Shown: positions 22,661 to 35,139 of the stretch, in pieces
How the letters are laid out: the number at the start of each line of letters is the position of its first letter
Numbering within the stretch: the first letter of the stretch is position 1
Source: Babylonia areolata
Lineage: Eukaryota > Mollusca > Gastropoda > Neogastropoda > Buccinidae
Length of the DNA stretch: 64,000 nt
Direction of reading: 5' to 3'
NCBI RefSeq assembly: GCF_041734735.1
Contig: NC_134878.1
Span: 35,623,842-35,687,841, forward strand
Translations under genes and position numbers: made by a program
Notes under the pieces: model-generated
Seen by the model: only the letters and a program-made list of their open reading frames with translations
The model's database searches: none
Told to the model about the DNA's origin: nothing

Positions 22661-23559
22661 AAAGGCTAGAAGAAAAAAGAAGTGAATGGATCAGCAACAC
22701 AGAAACTGAAATGGGAAGAAACGACAGAAAGAAAAGGAAAAAGCCAGACACGAAGTGATAGAAAAGAGGAAGAGGAAATTTCCAGCACAGAATTTCCAGC
22801 AGGTGGGGATGCTGTTTAAACTGAAAGATCCCCTGCCATCCTCATAGGGGAATGATCAACAATTCTGTTAATAAATTTCATAATTTCTATGGAACAATGA
22901 ATATATGCCATTTGAGTTTAAACAAAAAAACGAAGAAGGTGAAACAATATGTCCCATCCATACATCTTTGGTGCTTAGAATCATGGTAAAAAAAAAAAAA
23001 AAAAATTGTATTGTTTTGCTTTGATTAAACAAGCTTTCATAATAAATCCAACCAATTTTCTGTCTTCTTTTAGACAGCCAAGATATTCAGTAATTGTCAA
23101 TTAATATACAGTCTTGTCCTGCATAGATTTGTTTATAATCATGAAGGAATAAAAATCGTAACTCTAATCTGCACAAAATTAAAACAAAATAAATAGAAAA
23201 AAACAAAAAAACCAAACCAGAAGCAAAATTTATTAGTACTATAACTGATAAATGAGCATTTCACTTACACACAGTAATAAATGAGCATTACACTTACATA
23301 AGAGTGTGTGTTTATTCTTTTCCTTAAAGTCCATCCACATTTCTGATTTCAAACGAAAATCCATCACCCTACCCATGCCTTAAATCCTCACAACTTTCTC
23401 TGTTCCTCTCTCCTCAATTAGCTTTTTTTTCTTTTTTTTTTTTTTTAAAGAAGAATATAAACGAAATAAACTAAACTAACTAGTCAACTAGTAGAATTAC
23501 AACAAAGAGCCAGTTGGGCATCAAATTAAACTCTGACCTATTTCAAACACATGTTGATT

Positions 23560-24440
23560 ATCATACAAGACATTTCTAATGGAAGCAGATGGAACTGCAG
23601 ATTTTGGAAAGGACACAGGTAAATATGGTTTTAACTGTTCACATCTATGGATGATATGCACAGGGCAATTTAATTGCTGCAAATGCAAGTCACATTAGAA
23701 GTATATTTTGTTTTCATGGCATCTAGTCATAGTCTGTATATTAGACTGGTGAGCCTTCTGCTACTACTGTGATGTCCTTTTGTTTTAAAAGAAAACATGC
23801 GATAAATTCTGCGCCAGCTAATGTCAGTATTTTCTCTGTCAGGGTCAGACTCCAGTTTTAGTTTATTGACAAGGTTCCAGCACGTTTTCTCCAGTAGATA
23901 ATAACCTTTTTGTAATGAATATAGAATACAAATTTCAAAGTCACTGTAAATGTTCATTGTGCCTTTTTTTGCACAACGATCCACTCGCTCATTTCCCACG
24001 ATCCAACAAAAGTTAATCTTTGCACCACGGATGGTCAAAACATGAATTATATAATGAATTTCTGTTATGAGTTCTAATCTTGTCTTCAAATCAAAAGATT
24101 TTAATGCTTGTAATACAGATTTTGAATCGACACAAAATAAAACTTGAAATATGGTAATGGGAAGATCTAGTACATGATTTAATCCCATCAATATAGCCAT
24201 AAGTTCTGCTGTGAATATAGAAAAATCTTTACCGATAATTATGATAGTGCTTCTCTATTTTTAATGACAGAATCATAAATGCTGCCCCTGCCTGATTGTT
24301 ATCAAGTACTGAACCATTGGTATATACTATAAGGTGATTTGGATAATTTTCTTGAATGCGAGATTTAACAAAAACAGGGCCTTCAGCTTTCTTTAAATCT
24401 AGGTAATCAATGTTAAATGTTGCATTGTTCATCTCCCATT
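23560..24440 (-). pseudogene. RNase H-bearing LINE remnant, 3' part of ORF2
   Basis: The minus strand encodes a decayed RNase H domain: HLIVYTNGSVLDN near 24330 (the usual YTDGS Asp is Asn), TAELMAILMG near 24200, VLFCVDSKSVLQAL, and NFCWIVGNERVDRCAKKG near 23985. A decayed terminal segment follows with QQLNCPVHIIHRCEQL where such ORFs have a zinc-binding tail. RNase H after the RT is the hallmark of I-superfamily LINEs. At least two frame changes and the active-site substitution show it is dead. It is AT-rich and unlike the LINE at 39400-45387, so it is a different family or much older. Confidence 0.7.
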
Positions 24441-24682
24441 TATGTATTGTCGTGTATGATAACTGAGGGGCAGTTTGATTTGGGTTAATTCCTGATGTTT
24501 TAAATATGCTAGAGGTATAAGTACCTATATAACTGTGAGGGAGTGAATAGACTGTGCATCTGCTCTTTAAGGAAATGAAGGTTTGATTTTAAACAGATCT
24601 TGGCAATATTTGAATTTTGAACTGTTGTACTTCTCAAGATATATTCTGATGCAAATTTCATCTGTTCTTCAAAGGGTAATAC

Positions 24683-24684
<2 letters not shown>

Positions 24685-24733
<49 letters not shown>
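24685..24733. repeat. TG microsatellite
   Basis: About 24 uninterrupted TG dinucleotides. Confidence 0.9.
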
Positions 24734-24879
24734 GCATGCCTGTGTTCTATTTGATTAACCATCTATTCACAAAATGAACGTGAAGCAAGTTAAAACAAAA
24801 CAAACAAAAAACCCCACCCAGTCACACTGGACTATACCTCATAATTTAACTGACCAATGAACAACTTGACCTTGACATT

Positions 24880-25112
24880 GCTGCTTATAGTAAAGCTTAC
24901 ACACAGAGCTATATCAGGACCGCCCAAATGAATACATAATTCAACTGCTTTAAATACAAAACTCTGTCAGACTTGAAAAGAGAAAAAAACAAAAAAAAAC
25001 ATAACACAGTTCATAACATATTATCGTAACAATTTAACTCCTGAAGGCAAACAAGACTTGGTTGTTTGAGGACAAGGGCAACAGTCCTTCCGCTTACTTT
25101 ATCCCCAGACTG
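24880..25112. repeat. Dispersed repeat of unknown family, copy 1
   Basis: About 230 bp, recognisably similar (roughly 70 percent by eye) to 33657-33893: shared GCTATATCAGGAC, AACTCC(T/C)GAAGGCAAA-like and CTTCCGCTTA/CTTCTGCTTA blocks in the same order. No tRNA box or frame seen. Confidence 0.5.
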
Positions 25113-25128
25113 GTCTAAATCTCAAAAT

Positions 25129-25553
25129 ATAATGATTAACAATACAACATCCTTGGAATTAAAAACAACAACAACAACAAACAAACAAACATAATGATTA
25201 ACAATACAACATCCTTGGAATTAAAAACAACAACAACAACAAACAAACAAACATAATGATTAACAATACAACATCCTTGGAATTAAAAACAACAACAACA
25301 ACAAACAAACAAACATAATGATTAACAATACAACATCCTTGGAATTAAAAACAACAACAACAACAAACAAACAAACATAATGATTAACAATACAACATCC
25401 TTGGAATTAAAAACAACAACAACAACAAACAAACAAACATAATGATTAACAATACAACATCCTTGGAATTAAAAACAACAACAACAAACAAACAAACATA
25501 ATGATTAACAATACAACATTCTTGGAATAAAACAACAACAACAAACAAACAAC
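25129..25553. repeat. 62-bp minisatellite, about 7 copies
   Basis: Units begin AATGATTAACAATACAACAT at 25131, 25193, 25255, 25317, 25379, 25441 and 25500. The first five are essentially identical at 62 bp; the last two are shorter in the AAC/AAAC part. Near identity suggests recent expansion. Confidence 0.95.
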
Positions 25554-26359
25554 AACTGTGTACAACTATACATATATACAAGTATATGAATGTTGAGCTC
25601 CACCATCAGCAATTCATTTTTACAAACCACAATACAATTATAAATTTCATGTCTATTGCATGCAACACACAGATCTGTGCAACATTCCACACACACAGAA
25701 GCAGTATGCAACAAAATAAATAATTATGAACTGGCTATAAAACAAAAGCTGACATGCTGATTCTATAAAACAAAGACAGGAACTCTGTAAAAACAACAAC
25801 AATAAAAGAAAACAAAACAAACAAAAAACTGCAGCTTGTGAACAAGTCTCTGAAGAAGAACCTATGGTCAAACAGGTTGGCATTTCTTATCAAAAGTGTT
25901 ATATCACAACCCAGAGTTTTTCTTCTTTTTTTTTTCTTTTTTTTTTTTGGAGGGGGGTGGGGGGGAGGGGAGGAGTGGGGCTGCAGGGGGTGTGGGGGGT
26001 GGTGGTGACAGACTTTCTCCATTTGTTTGTTAATTAAGAACTCTTGATAGAATACAGTTAATGGACTCATTTATGTAGTTAAAGTGCGACACAGAGCTAA
26101 TAAACACCGACAAAAGTATGACTTCCTGATGCAGGAAGGTCTGACCATCATGAAAATCAGCACGTCATCACAGCAACTCTTATCTGGCCAAAAGCTGAAA
26201 ATCAGTGTTCAGAAAACTGGGTATTCACACAGTACTCTTTGTGGGCTTAAGAACTATAATATGCATCATCTCCTATTTAGGATATCAAAATCATGTAAAA
26301 CTTATTTTACTGAGCCACAGGGATAGACTGTAAAGACATTGGACTAACTATACCGAAAA

Positions 26360-26480
26360 AATGGAAGGCAAAACCATTTGCAAAGACCCAGAGGGCTTGA
26401 CACACAACCGACAGACCTGGATGAATCTAGTGAATTTCTTCCTCCCTTCCATGGAGTGATCACAATCATTTCTTGACTAT
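26360..26480 (+). pseudogene. Short LINE C-terminal fragment
   Basis: Encodes LTHNRQTWMNLVNFFLPSME, matching the fragment at 19440-19620. No other part of the element remains nearby. Confidence 0.4.
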
Positions 26481-26559
26481 TCTGTCGCTAATGGGGAAAT
26501 CTGCAGAAAGAAGCCCTAATTGTATCCCTGGCCCTATTCCTAAAAAAAGAAAAGAAAAA

Positions 26560-27081
26560 AAGAAAGAACTTTATTTCGCAGCATCTAGGCTAGACCACTC
26601 CGGCTAGCGAAGCCCTCCCCAGCGTTAAAATCCAACTGACAGCTCCAGCCTGTCATTTACTTTGATCAATGATTCCTATACTAAGAATTTAAAATAATAG
26701 ATTACTTAACTCCTCTTGGATGCTTCCAGCAACTGATGTATTAAATAAAATGAAATGAAAATTAAAAAGAAAGGAGGAAAGTCAGTTGTTAGCATCTGGC
26801 AGCCACTGAGACACCCTTGACACAAAGGCGTCAGTAGTACTGGCCTCCACAGCTGTCTGAGGCAGAGCATTTCAGTGCAGGGTTGTTCTTGGGAGAGACC
26901 CTGCTTGTCTGTACTGTGTCCTGCAGTAATCTGGGACAGCTGTTCTTGGTGGGCTCGTCATTGTCCCAGCGATAGGGGGATGAGTTTCTGCCTCAAGGAA
27001 GGTATGTTGACTTTGTCGTGCTGCAGTTCGTACAGCATGGCCAGTCTTGCCGTTTCCTGTCACTGTTAGAGAGTGGGCCAT
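26560..27081 (-). pseudogene. LINE 3' fragment, minus strand
   Basis: Minus-strand reading gives MLYELQHDKVNIPSLRQKLIP and, in another frame, YRQAGSLPRTTLHWNALP then EASTTDAFVSRVSQWLPD. This matches the last 80-100 residues of jockey/CR1-type ORF2 proteins (a ...YxxSFxPRTxxxWNxLP...V...F...L pattern). A frame change splits it. The A/T-rich end near 26540-26560 may be the 3' tail. Confidence 0.6.
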
Positions 27082-27244
27082 TTGAGATGATCAGTCATAT
27101 CAGAGATCTTTCATTTGTTCCTGTAATGTTTCATTACAAAATCTTGTTGCACATATTTTTAACATCTAAACACATCAACCAGATGAACCACAAGAGTATA
27201 CAAACATCGTCCACAAGGAAAAACCACTTTAGTCGTGGAGCAAC

Positions 27245-27554
27245 AGGAGGAGTTTGTATTATACTCCATGTTTGGTGTTACATATACTTACCATGTCAAA
27301 CTCGAATGCCCGCCCGTCCGTCCCCGCGTCTCCGCCGTGGTTCTCATGGGGCATTTTGGTTCATGGCCACGGAATGATTCAGCGCTTATAGCTTTTAGAG
27401 GCGTTTGATTGGCTGAGAGCGGGCGGGCCCGTCTTTTCACTGTTAGCCGCGCGAAGTTTGGCCAAGCAGAGCAAACCAACAGGCCTAGTTTGCATCAGTT
27501 TGACATGGTAAGTATATGTAACACCAAACATGGAGTATAATACAAACTCCTCCT
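27245..27554. mobile_element. Inverted-repeat module beside DIRS copy 1
   Basis: A 310-bp unit bounded by 58-bp perfect inverted repeats (27245-27302 and 27497-27554; outer end AGGAGGAGTTTGTATTATAC). The inner part of each repeat is a variant of the DIRS terminal repeat (ACCATGTCAAACT). Of the 194-bp core, about 140 bp nearest the right repeat match the 5' terminal region of the DIRS element (GATTCAGCGCTTATAGC, GTTTGATTGGCTGAGAG). The DIRS left terminal repeat starts at the next base. The core is in the opposite orientation to that at 39089-39393. Confidence 0.85.
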
Positions 27555-27621
27555 TTTGGTGTCATATACTGTACCATGTCAAACTGATGCAGAATTTAAA
27601 GCAAATGGAGGAGGGCAACGC

Positions 27622-28765
27622 CTACTGGTTCGTACGGGGAGCCCTTGTAACTGAGACGGCAGTGTTAGCCGTGACAAAGGAAATCCCCTTGGAACCGTCA
27701 GCCCTGGTCATACGGAAATTCCTGAGGTAGAAGTTGATGAAGGGATTCTCAGACCGCCAGAAGGCTGCCTCCAAGACATGCTGCGTTGGCACTGAGTGCT
27801 GGAAAGCAGCCGAAGTAGCTATGGTCAGCACTTCGTGTGCTCTGGGATGAAGACAGCTGATATCCCTGTGTGCATGAGAGTTGGCTCTACGAATGACTTG
27901 GGAAACCCAGCGGGAAATGGTGCCTGCAGCGATGTCTTTCTTGTAATTCTCATTGAGGGAGATGAGCAGACGCCTCTGAGAAGAACGCCTATGGCGAGAC
28001 CTATCCCAATAATATTTGAGACACCGAACAGGGCAGAGGTGCCTATCCGCATCATCTTGGGCAAGAATATCAGACAAAGGTCTGACCCTCGGAGAGGGGG
28101 AAGGAACCTCAGGGTCTTGGTTCTTAGCCAGAAACTCTGGAAGGAAACGAATAGTGATGGAACCATCTCTGTGGAAGGCCAGATCTTGTGGCATTCCACT
28201 AAGACCATGCAGCTCACTTCTACGACTGCCTGTGGCCAGCCACAGAAGGAAAGTGGTCTTGAGGGTGAGGATGTCAAAAGGAATAGTCCCCAATGGTTGG
28301 AAGGGCTGTTTTCGAATGAAATCCAGCACCAGGAACAAGTCCCAGAGGGGCACTCTTCTGGGGTCTCTAACTTCCTTCCGAGGGGCACCCCTAGCCACCT
28401 CTCTGAGCAGGAAAACCGCTTCAAAGGCGGGACCACCTAGCTGTTTGCATTGTACAGATGGCAGACCTGTACCCTCACACAGAACTAGCAGACAGGATGA
28501 GAACCGAGGAGCAGTGAGCCAGAAAGTTGGCCAGCTGCATGCTCGTAGGGTTCGTAGGGGGAATGCCCTGAGCTGTACACCACCGCAACCATTTCTTCCA
28601 GCGAAAGTCATACAAAGTCTCCGTTCCCTGCCTCCTTGCTCTGGTGACTATGGAGAGGAGGTGAGAGGAGGCACACCCCTGGGTCAGCGCAGCCGACACA
28701 GAGGCCGACCGAGGGGTCGAGGACTTCAATGGTGATGCTGACAGTTCCGACCGCACAGCAGCCAT
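27622..28765 (-). pseudogene. DIRS copy 1: tyrosine recombinase region
   Basis: The frame carries the recombinase core: the first Arg block (LATGSRRSELHGL), the conserved HPRAHEV box, and FINFYLR with the probable nucleophile Tyr near the C-terminus. It lies at the 3' end of the element against the left terminal repeat, the normal place in DIRS. Such recombinases join circular cDNA to the genome without target duplication. Confidence 0.85.
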
Positions 28766-29013
28766 GCGTGCTGGTGGAGCAGTTGAGGATTGGAATGAGG
28801 AGTGCCCGAGCGAGGCTGCCTCAGCAGATGAGATTTGGTTTCAAGTTCCAGGGGTGGAAACATGTGTCAGGGACTGAAGGTCTGGAAACCAGGTCTGGGC
28901 TGGCCATTTCGGCGCAATGAGGATCAGCTGCGGGTGTTCCAATCTGTCTTTCCGTATCACCTTGGACAGAATTGGAAAGGAAGGAAGCGCGGAGGCAATC
29001 AGACTGCTCCAGT

Positions 29014-30471
29014 CTAGAGAGAGAGCATCCACTGCCCACGCTTCTGGGTCTGCAACTGAAGAGACGTAAGTGGGAAGTCTCTTGTTGAACAAGGTCCACC
29101 ATCGGTCGAAACCACTGTTCCCACACCCACTGAAGGCTGTCCTTGTCCAGGGTGCACTCTGTGCGTATGACTCTTGGACCTGCTGAGAGCATCTGCCAAG
29201 ATGTTGGTTTTTCCAGCTAAGTGTCTCGCTGAAAGTGGAATGCCCTTGCTGTGGCACCAACGGAGGAGAGCCTCGGTCCGCATGGAGAGGTCTGCCGAGT
29301 GCGCTCCCCCCCATTTGTTCACATAACATGCGACCGTCGTCTTATCCATGAACAAGCGGATGGTCTTGCCAGTGGCCTCCCCCATGAAGTGCAGGAGAGC
29401 CCTGCGAACTGCCTCCAGTTCCAGAACATTGATGTGGCATAGGCGCTCCTCCGGGGACCAAGTCCCTGCTGCATGGAGTGAGTCCATGTGGGCTCCCCAG
29501 CCCAGGGAGGAGGCGTCTGTGAAGAGTGCCACCTGAAGAGTAGGTGGGGCTATGGGCACTCCCTGTGTCCGAAGGGGGGTGATTAACCACTCTGATATCA
29601 CCTCGAGGAACCACTCGCCCAGACATAACTGGGTATCCCATGGCTGAGTGCTCTGGGACCGGCGTAACCTCAGTGCCCTCTGGAGAGGGCGCTTGAGAAC
29701 CCTGTCTAGGGGAATGAGAGGTGCCGTGGACTCCATCATGCCCAAGAGGGAAGAAAGTGTCCACGCTGTATCTTGGGAGGAGTGGCGCCAGTGGCTGAGG
29801 AAACCTGCCAGACGGTCCCAGTGATCTGGCACCAGAGAGACTATCATGGACCGCGTGTCGAATCTCATCCCTAAGAAGTTGAAGGACTGACGTGGTGACA
29901 GATCGCATCTCTGCTGGTCCCTGAGGAAGCCCAGTTGGGAGCAAAGGTCTAGAAGTCTGGCCGTATGACTCAGGCACAGGGCCTGTGACTGGGCCAGGAT
30001 AAGCCAGTCGACCAGGTACACACAGAGACAAAAGGATTCCGAGCGGACAATGGACACCAATTCCCGCACCACCTTGGTAGACAGGAAAGGGGCAAGGGAC
30101 AGACCAAATGGGAGGGCCGGGAACTGGAACCCCTTGTCCCTCCACACGAACCTCAGGTACCGATGGGATGCCGAATGGATGAGTATATGAAAATAAACAT
30201 CTTCCAGATCGATAGAGGTAGGCCAATCACCTTGTTGGATGGTCTCCCGAATCTGTGCCTGTGTGTCCATCTTGAATTTGATTTTGGGGAGGAATTTGTT
30301 GAGGAGTGACAAGTCCAAAACTGGTCTCCACCCTCCCAAGTCCTTTGGAATCACCAACAACCAGCCGTAAAAAACCGGGGCCCGGGTCCGAGAGTTGAGA
30401 TATAGCCCCATGAGGAGTGGGTGCGATATCTCTTTTTCTAGGACGCTCTCCTGCTCCGTCGAGCTGGGCAC
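29014..30471 (-). pseudogene. DIRS copy 1: reverse transcriptase and RNase H region
   Basis: RT fingers/palm motifs (GGWRPVLDLSLLNKFLPK, SIDLEDVYFHILI, FQFPALPFGLSLAPF) are followed by a DIRS-type RNase H (LFTDASSLGWGAHM ... LELEAVRRAL). Broken, like the rest of the copy. Confidence 0.85.
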
Positions 30472-30653
30472 CTAAGGAGGAGGAGTGGATCTTAGAGGGG
30501 GGCGGTCCTCCACCCAAGACAGCATGTACCCCCCGACTCTAGCACCGACATAATCCCGTTGTTGAATCCCAGAGCACACCACTGATGTGCATGCCGGGAC
30601 AAGTTTCCTACTTGGAGGGGCTGAACGACTGGCGGTGCTGAATCGGGGCCCTG

Positions 30654-32990
30654 TCATTGGGGGTGCTGCCTTCTGGCCTTGGGCATGGCCGGTCGGCTTG
30701 GACGGACATAAGGTGGTTTAGTCCTCTGCCACTGATTCCGCACACGCTGCTTTGACTTAGGCGGCGTGGTATATGGAGGGGCCCTGGTGGCCGGTCTCTT
30801 CAATGGCATAGAACCCTGGAGCCCATGAGAGGTGTGGGCCAAATATGAGGCCACCTCCTTGTTTGTCTCTGCCCTGTGGCTGACAAAATGGGGCGGGAAC
30901 TGGCTGAAGAGGGAGTGCTGCTGTGCTGGGATGGACCGCATGAGACCAGATGCTACCCTACTGCCAAAAGCGTGTAACCTCTGGTCGGTGAAGAGGCCAG
31001 GCGGGACAGAGGAAGGAGACCCCGTGTCCTGATTAACCGGACACTGTTCCCACAGTTCATTGGCCCTGTGGAGGAACGCGTCGAAGGTGTACGCCATGGA
31101 AACCTCGAGGAGGCAGCGGCGGGCCAATTTGTCCCACTCTGCTAACGTTTTAAAGGATAGGGTAGCTGAAGTGGGGAAGGTGATGTGTACCAGGACCACA
31201 CCCCTCCCTTGGAGGAATCTTTAAGGAACTTTCCCGGGGAAAAGGCGCCCGGGGCAGAGAGGGACTCCCTGCCTGGAGGAGGGATGGAAGCAGCACCCCT
31301 GACAGTGCGGGTTGGCTTATTAAGCCATTCCTGCACCATTTCTGGCACTCTGAGTCGCCTTGTGGTTCTGGAGTTAGAGTCACATGGCGTAAGGAGGGTC
31401 AAGGGTAACAAAGTAGCCTGAGGGACTGATTCGGCATACGTGACCCTATTGGGGAGGGTCAGTTCAAGCTCGGCAAAGTCCGAGTTTGGTTCAGGCTGGT
31501 CCCTAGGGAGGCGTGGGCTCAATCTGTCCCCCCTGGGATGTGGGCGAAGAGTGCTCATCTGCTTGTTCGTCCTCATCCGAAGACAGGGGCTCCCACTCTT
31601 GTTCGCAGTCCATCCCCTGCTGGGTGCCATCCCAAGTGGATGTACCCACTGGGGCGTCCTGTGAGCTGTGGTCAGCCCAGCGGGATGAGTTGGGACGATC
31701 CCGAGCCGGGACCATGGCCACCGCTGTTATGTCCTTGACACCTGAAGCGGGTGGGGAGCGTGTGGACCGAAGGTCCAACCATGCTTGGGATGGTGGGTGC
31801 CACCTCTTGAGAGGGCGTCCCTGGATGCAAGAGGGACCCACGAGTGCTGTGAGGGGACAAACACCCACTGATCTCACTGTAGGACTGAGGGCTGGGCAGG
31901 TGGGAACCGCAGGCTCCCCCGGCCGAGTAGGGCCCCTCAGCCGCCGTCGGTCCTGACAAGAAGGCCGTTGTGACTGTGGAGGTCACCTGTGGGTTGACAG
32001 AGACCCGATTTGTGGACAGAGTGGCAATATTGGTCGAGGAGCTCGACCTGACTGACAAGAAGTCGATCCCACTTGTCGGGGCTGTGTGTGTCACCCTGTG
32101 AGATGTGCTGGGTTGGGTCAGGTGGGGAGCGGACAAGGGGCTGGCCCTTGGTACTCCCGGCAACCCAGCGTGCACCCTAGGTGCGCCCCAGTACGGGTAG
32201 AATGGGGGTAACTACCCGTGGGCACCAGCCATACTGTGACCCAAACCCCAAGGGTCACTGGCGCGTTGACCTCCATGAAGGGAAAAAACCTGGCCAAGTC
32301 GGAGGGAGGTCAGGTCCGACTTGGGTGTCAGTCCCGCTCGCAGACGAGCGGGCTGACTGCCCGGAACCGCCTGACACGCGCGGGCCTCCCCCAGCAGGGG
32401 AGACCGGCCGGATAGCGGGAAGACCTGCAGAGCAGGTTGCCACGCGCCCCGAATCCCCTCCCGTGGGGAGACTGGGGTGGCTTGGCCCGGGGTGGGCAAA
32501 GTAGAGACCCCCCCCCGGAACCAACTTTTTCTCCCCCACCAAAAGGAGGTGGGGGAGGGGGGTCGACAGAGAAAGGAGGAGGGGGAACAACAATGGGGCC
32601 CGTGAGGGCCGTCTCCGAGTGGGGACCCGGGTAATGGCAGGGCGCGGCCTCCCCTTGGGAGTTTGCGCCTAGCTGCGAGTCCCCACAGCCAGGAGAGGAC
32701 TTGCCATTCCCCCCTCTCCCTGCCTCGCGCTGGGACACCTCGGGAGGCGACGCTCGTACCTCTTTCCCCACGGTCCCCTTCATGACCGTTTTACTGGTAC
32801 GAAAGTCGCCTCCGCGATCAGCGTCTAACGACGCATCGCCGCAGTCCGTATCGGGAGGAATCATGAGCTCCGGGCCTGGGAGAGTCTCTTGCCGAGTCTC
32901 AATCTCAGCAACATGATCCCTGCCTTCGTGGTATGGCACACGAGGCATGGAACCCGCGCTTAGGCACCCAGCGAAAATCCGACCCCCCAC
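30654..32990 (-). pseudogene. DIRS copy 1: gag-like region
   Basis: Upstream of RT on the coding strand lie several frames with no recognised domain, including LHAFGSRVASGLMRSI and a basic Pro/Lys/Arg-rich C-terminal segment. Position and basic tail fit a DIRS Gag; the assignment is by position. Confidence 0.5.
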
Positions 32991-33656
32991 AGAGAAAGGA
33001 AAGACAGGATTGACTTAGAGGCAGAAAAAAACGAACGAATCGAGGGTGCCGAGTCGAATCGAGTACACAGAATGTAAGAATACAATAAACACAAGCCGCA
33101 TGCAACAAAATAAGGCCAAAAGGATACGCTTAATAGCCGAAAAAAGCGTAAGACGAGACAGAGCGTAAACCTGACAAGATGGCGTGGAGAGCCTTGGCCA
33201 AAGGAATGATTCAGCGCTTATAGCTTTTAGAGGCGTTTGATTGGCTGAGAGTGGGCGGGCCCGTCTTTTCACTGTTAGCCGCGTGAAATTTGGCCAAGCA
33301 GAGCAAACCAATAGGCCTAGTTTGCATCAGTTTGACATGGTACAGTATATGACACCAAATTTAATTTTACTCTGGCAAATTTCTTCACCCTGTCCATTTT
33401 TTAACCAGCTGATGAAGGTTAGTGTGGACTGAATTTCTGTGCATGTTGGTTCATACACTGTACATTCAATTTCTGCACATGTTGTTCACACATTATAAAC
33501 ACTTTTTTCATTTCAAATCACCATTTTAATTTCATAACACACTGGTCACAAAGAGAAATCATTCCAGCCCTTCTATTTTCCCTCTTGCCACACAAAGTAT
33601 ATTTACACTTTTCTTCACTGTCTCATTACTGGCCACATACATCTGACATTTGACAG

Positions 33657-33893
33657 TGTTACTTACAGTGCAGCTGACTGCACGGGGCTATATCAGGACT
33701 GCTCAAGTAAATTCTAAAAAATCAACCGTGTTAAACACACAACTCTTGTCACATCTGGAAAAAAACACCCTTCAAAGCAATACATTTCATGACATACCAT
33801 CTTCACTATTCAGCTCCCAAAGGCAAATGAGACCATACTGTGCTGAGAATGTCAGCCCTTCTGCTTAAATGATCACCCCCAGATTACAAATGA
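33657..33893. repeat. Dispersed repeat of unknown family, copy 2
   Basis: Homologous to 24880-25112 in the same orientation; no terminal structure could be defined. Confidence 0.5.
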
Positions 33894-34084
33894 TACAAAA
33901 CAGTTCAAAGCCACACATGAATTAAATATGAAAGGCCATACTGGCAAATTAAACTGCAGAATGGACAGCTGGTGCCCATCCCAGTGTTAACAAGATAAAG
34001 ACTTAATCAACTGGCCACACACAGCTTTCCTGGCAATGAATACTGACAGCAGTAACAGTGATGTCAACCCCTGTGAACTCTCCA

Positions 34085-34520
34085 CAGTGTAAAATACAAG
34101 ATCAGCACTTTGTGTTATAAATGTATTCACAAATCTACCTTCACCTCTATACCATGTCCTGCTCTCTACAATCAGCTTCAGATCCACCCTGTATCTCTCT
34201 TGCCAGATTCAAACACTCCACAGCTGGCCGCTATTCTTTCTCCATCTCTGGACTATACATTTGGAACAATCTCCCTATTTTGCTTTGTCATATCTCTGCA
34301 CACAACTCTTTATAAAGCCTGGCCTTAAAATCTCCCTCTTTCAAAAATGGCTCTACTTTCACTTCCCTCCATCTGATCGAGTTTGTACAGTTTTCCATTT
34401 ACATGTATATTAAAGTTTGTCGTTCATCTGACACATGGGTGTGAATGGCTGGTGTGAACAAATTTTTATTTGTCGCTGCCCAAGATGTAGCACTATATAA
34501 ATATCTTTCTTTGCATAATG
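34085..34520 (+). pseudogene. L2-like LINE 3' fragment
   Basis: Plus-strand remnant of the ORF2 C-terminus (ALCYKCIHKSTFTSIP-like, LPDSNTPQLAA, LDYTFGTISL) matching the end of the L2-like element at 61624-64000 (CYKYIHKSAPSCL, IPRFKLLTVGRRSF). The end, ATGTAGCACTATATAAATA, resembles the L2 3' UTR. Several frame changes; dead and 5' truncated. Confidence 0.6.
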
Positions 34521-34952
34521 ATTATGAACTCTTTTTAGATTTTTAAAATTTTATTTCAGAAACACTTTTCACTGGGGGGGAGGGAGGTGGGGGTGGGAGC
34601 GAGGGGGAATACTCACATCCCAAGAGGCATCAGTATAGAAAAGAAAATGACGGACAGTAAAGTCACATCCTTTCCTATTCAATCAAATGAATCAGCTGAT
34701 TGGTCTGCTCAGTGCATGTTCAGAGTAAGCACGCATGCGATTGGCTCTGGCCATCACCTGAGTGTGACTCATCACCACATCCTGTGTTCAGTACACCATG
34801 TTTGTCATGAAACAACGAAGCAGCTTACAACAAGAAAGTCAGCAGGTGCTCCAAACTGTCTGAAAATGAACTTGTCATAATGGTTTTAATGCTGGCATAA
34901 CATCAAGACAAACCATAATCATCTATAACAAAATATACTGAACTCAAGGCAG

Positions 34953-35137
34953 TTGATATCATTGCAGTAACCTTTTCATTCAATTGTTTCCATTTGCACA
35001 CTATTTGATATCACTGCAGTAACCTTTTCATTCAATTTTTACCATTTGCACACTATGAAACACAACAAGACAAGACAAGACAAGACAAGTCAAGACAAGA
35101 CAAGACAAGACAAGACAAGACAAGACAAGACAAGACA
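34953..35137. repeat. 52-bp tandem duplication and CAAGA microsatellite
   Basis: Two copies of a 52-bp unit starting TTGATATCA (34953 and 35005) are followed by about 14 units of CAAGA (35064-35137). Confidence 0.85.
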
Positions 35138-35139
35138 CG

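Larger units (their letters stand above)
27555..33359 (-). mobile_element. DIRS-type tyrosine-recombinase retroelement, copy 1
   Basis: A 5805-bp element with 36-bp perfect inverted terminal repeats (27555-27590 and 33324-33359, outer end TTTGGTGTCATATACTG). Coding strand is minus; order is gag-like, RT with RNase H, then tyrosine recombinase, which with inverted repeats defines DIRS1-like elements. There is no integrase and no target duplication, as expected of recombinase-mediated insertion. The copy is broken, with several interruptions. It is closely similar to copy 2 at 45398-51272, so it is fairly young. Confidence 0.9.

Noticed and set aside
25129-25553. Possible CRISPR-like array
   Set aside because: Whole 62-bp units repeat without unique spacers, and the context is eukaryotic.
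27796-28735. Plus-strand ORFs of 214-239 codons across DIRS copy 1 (and 45639-46433 in copy 2)
   Set aside because: Antisense shadows of the recombinase region; no domain of their own.
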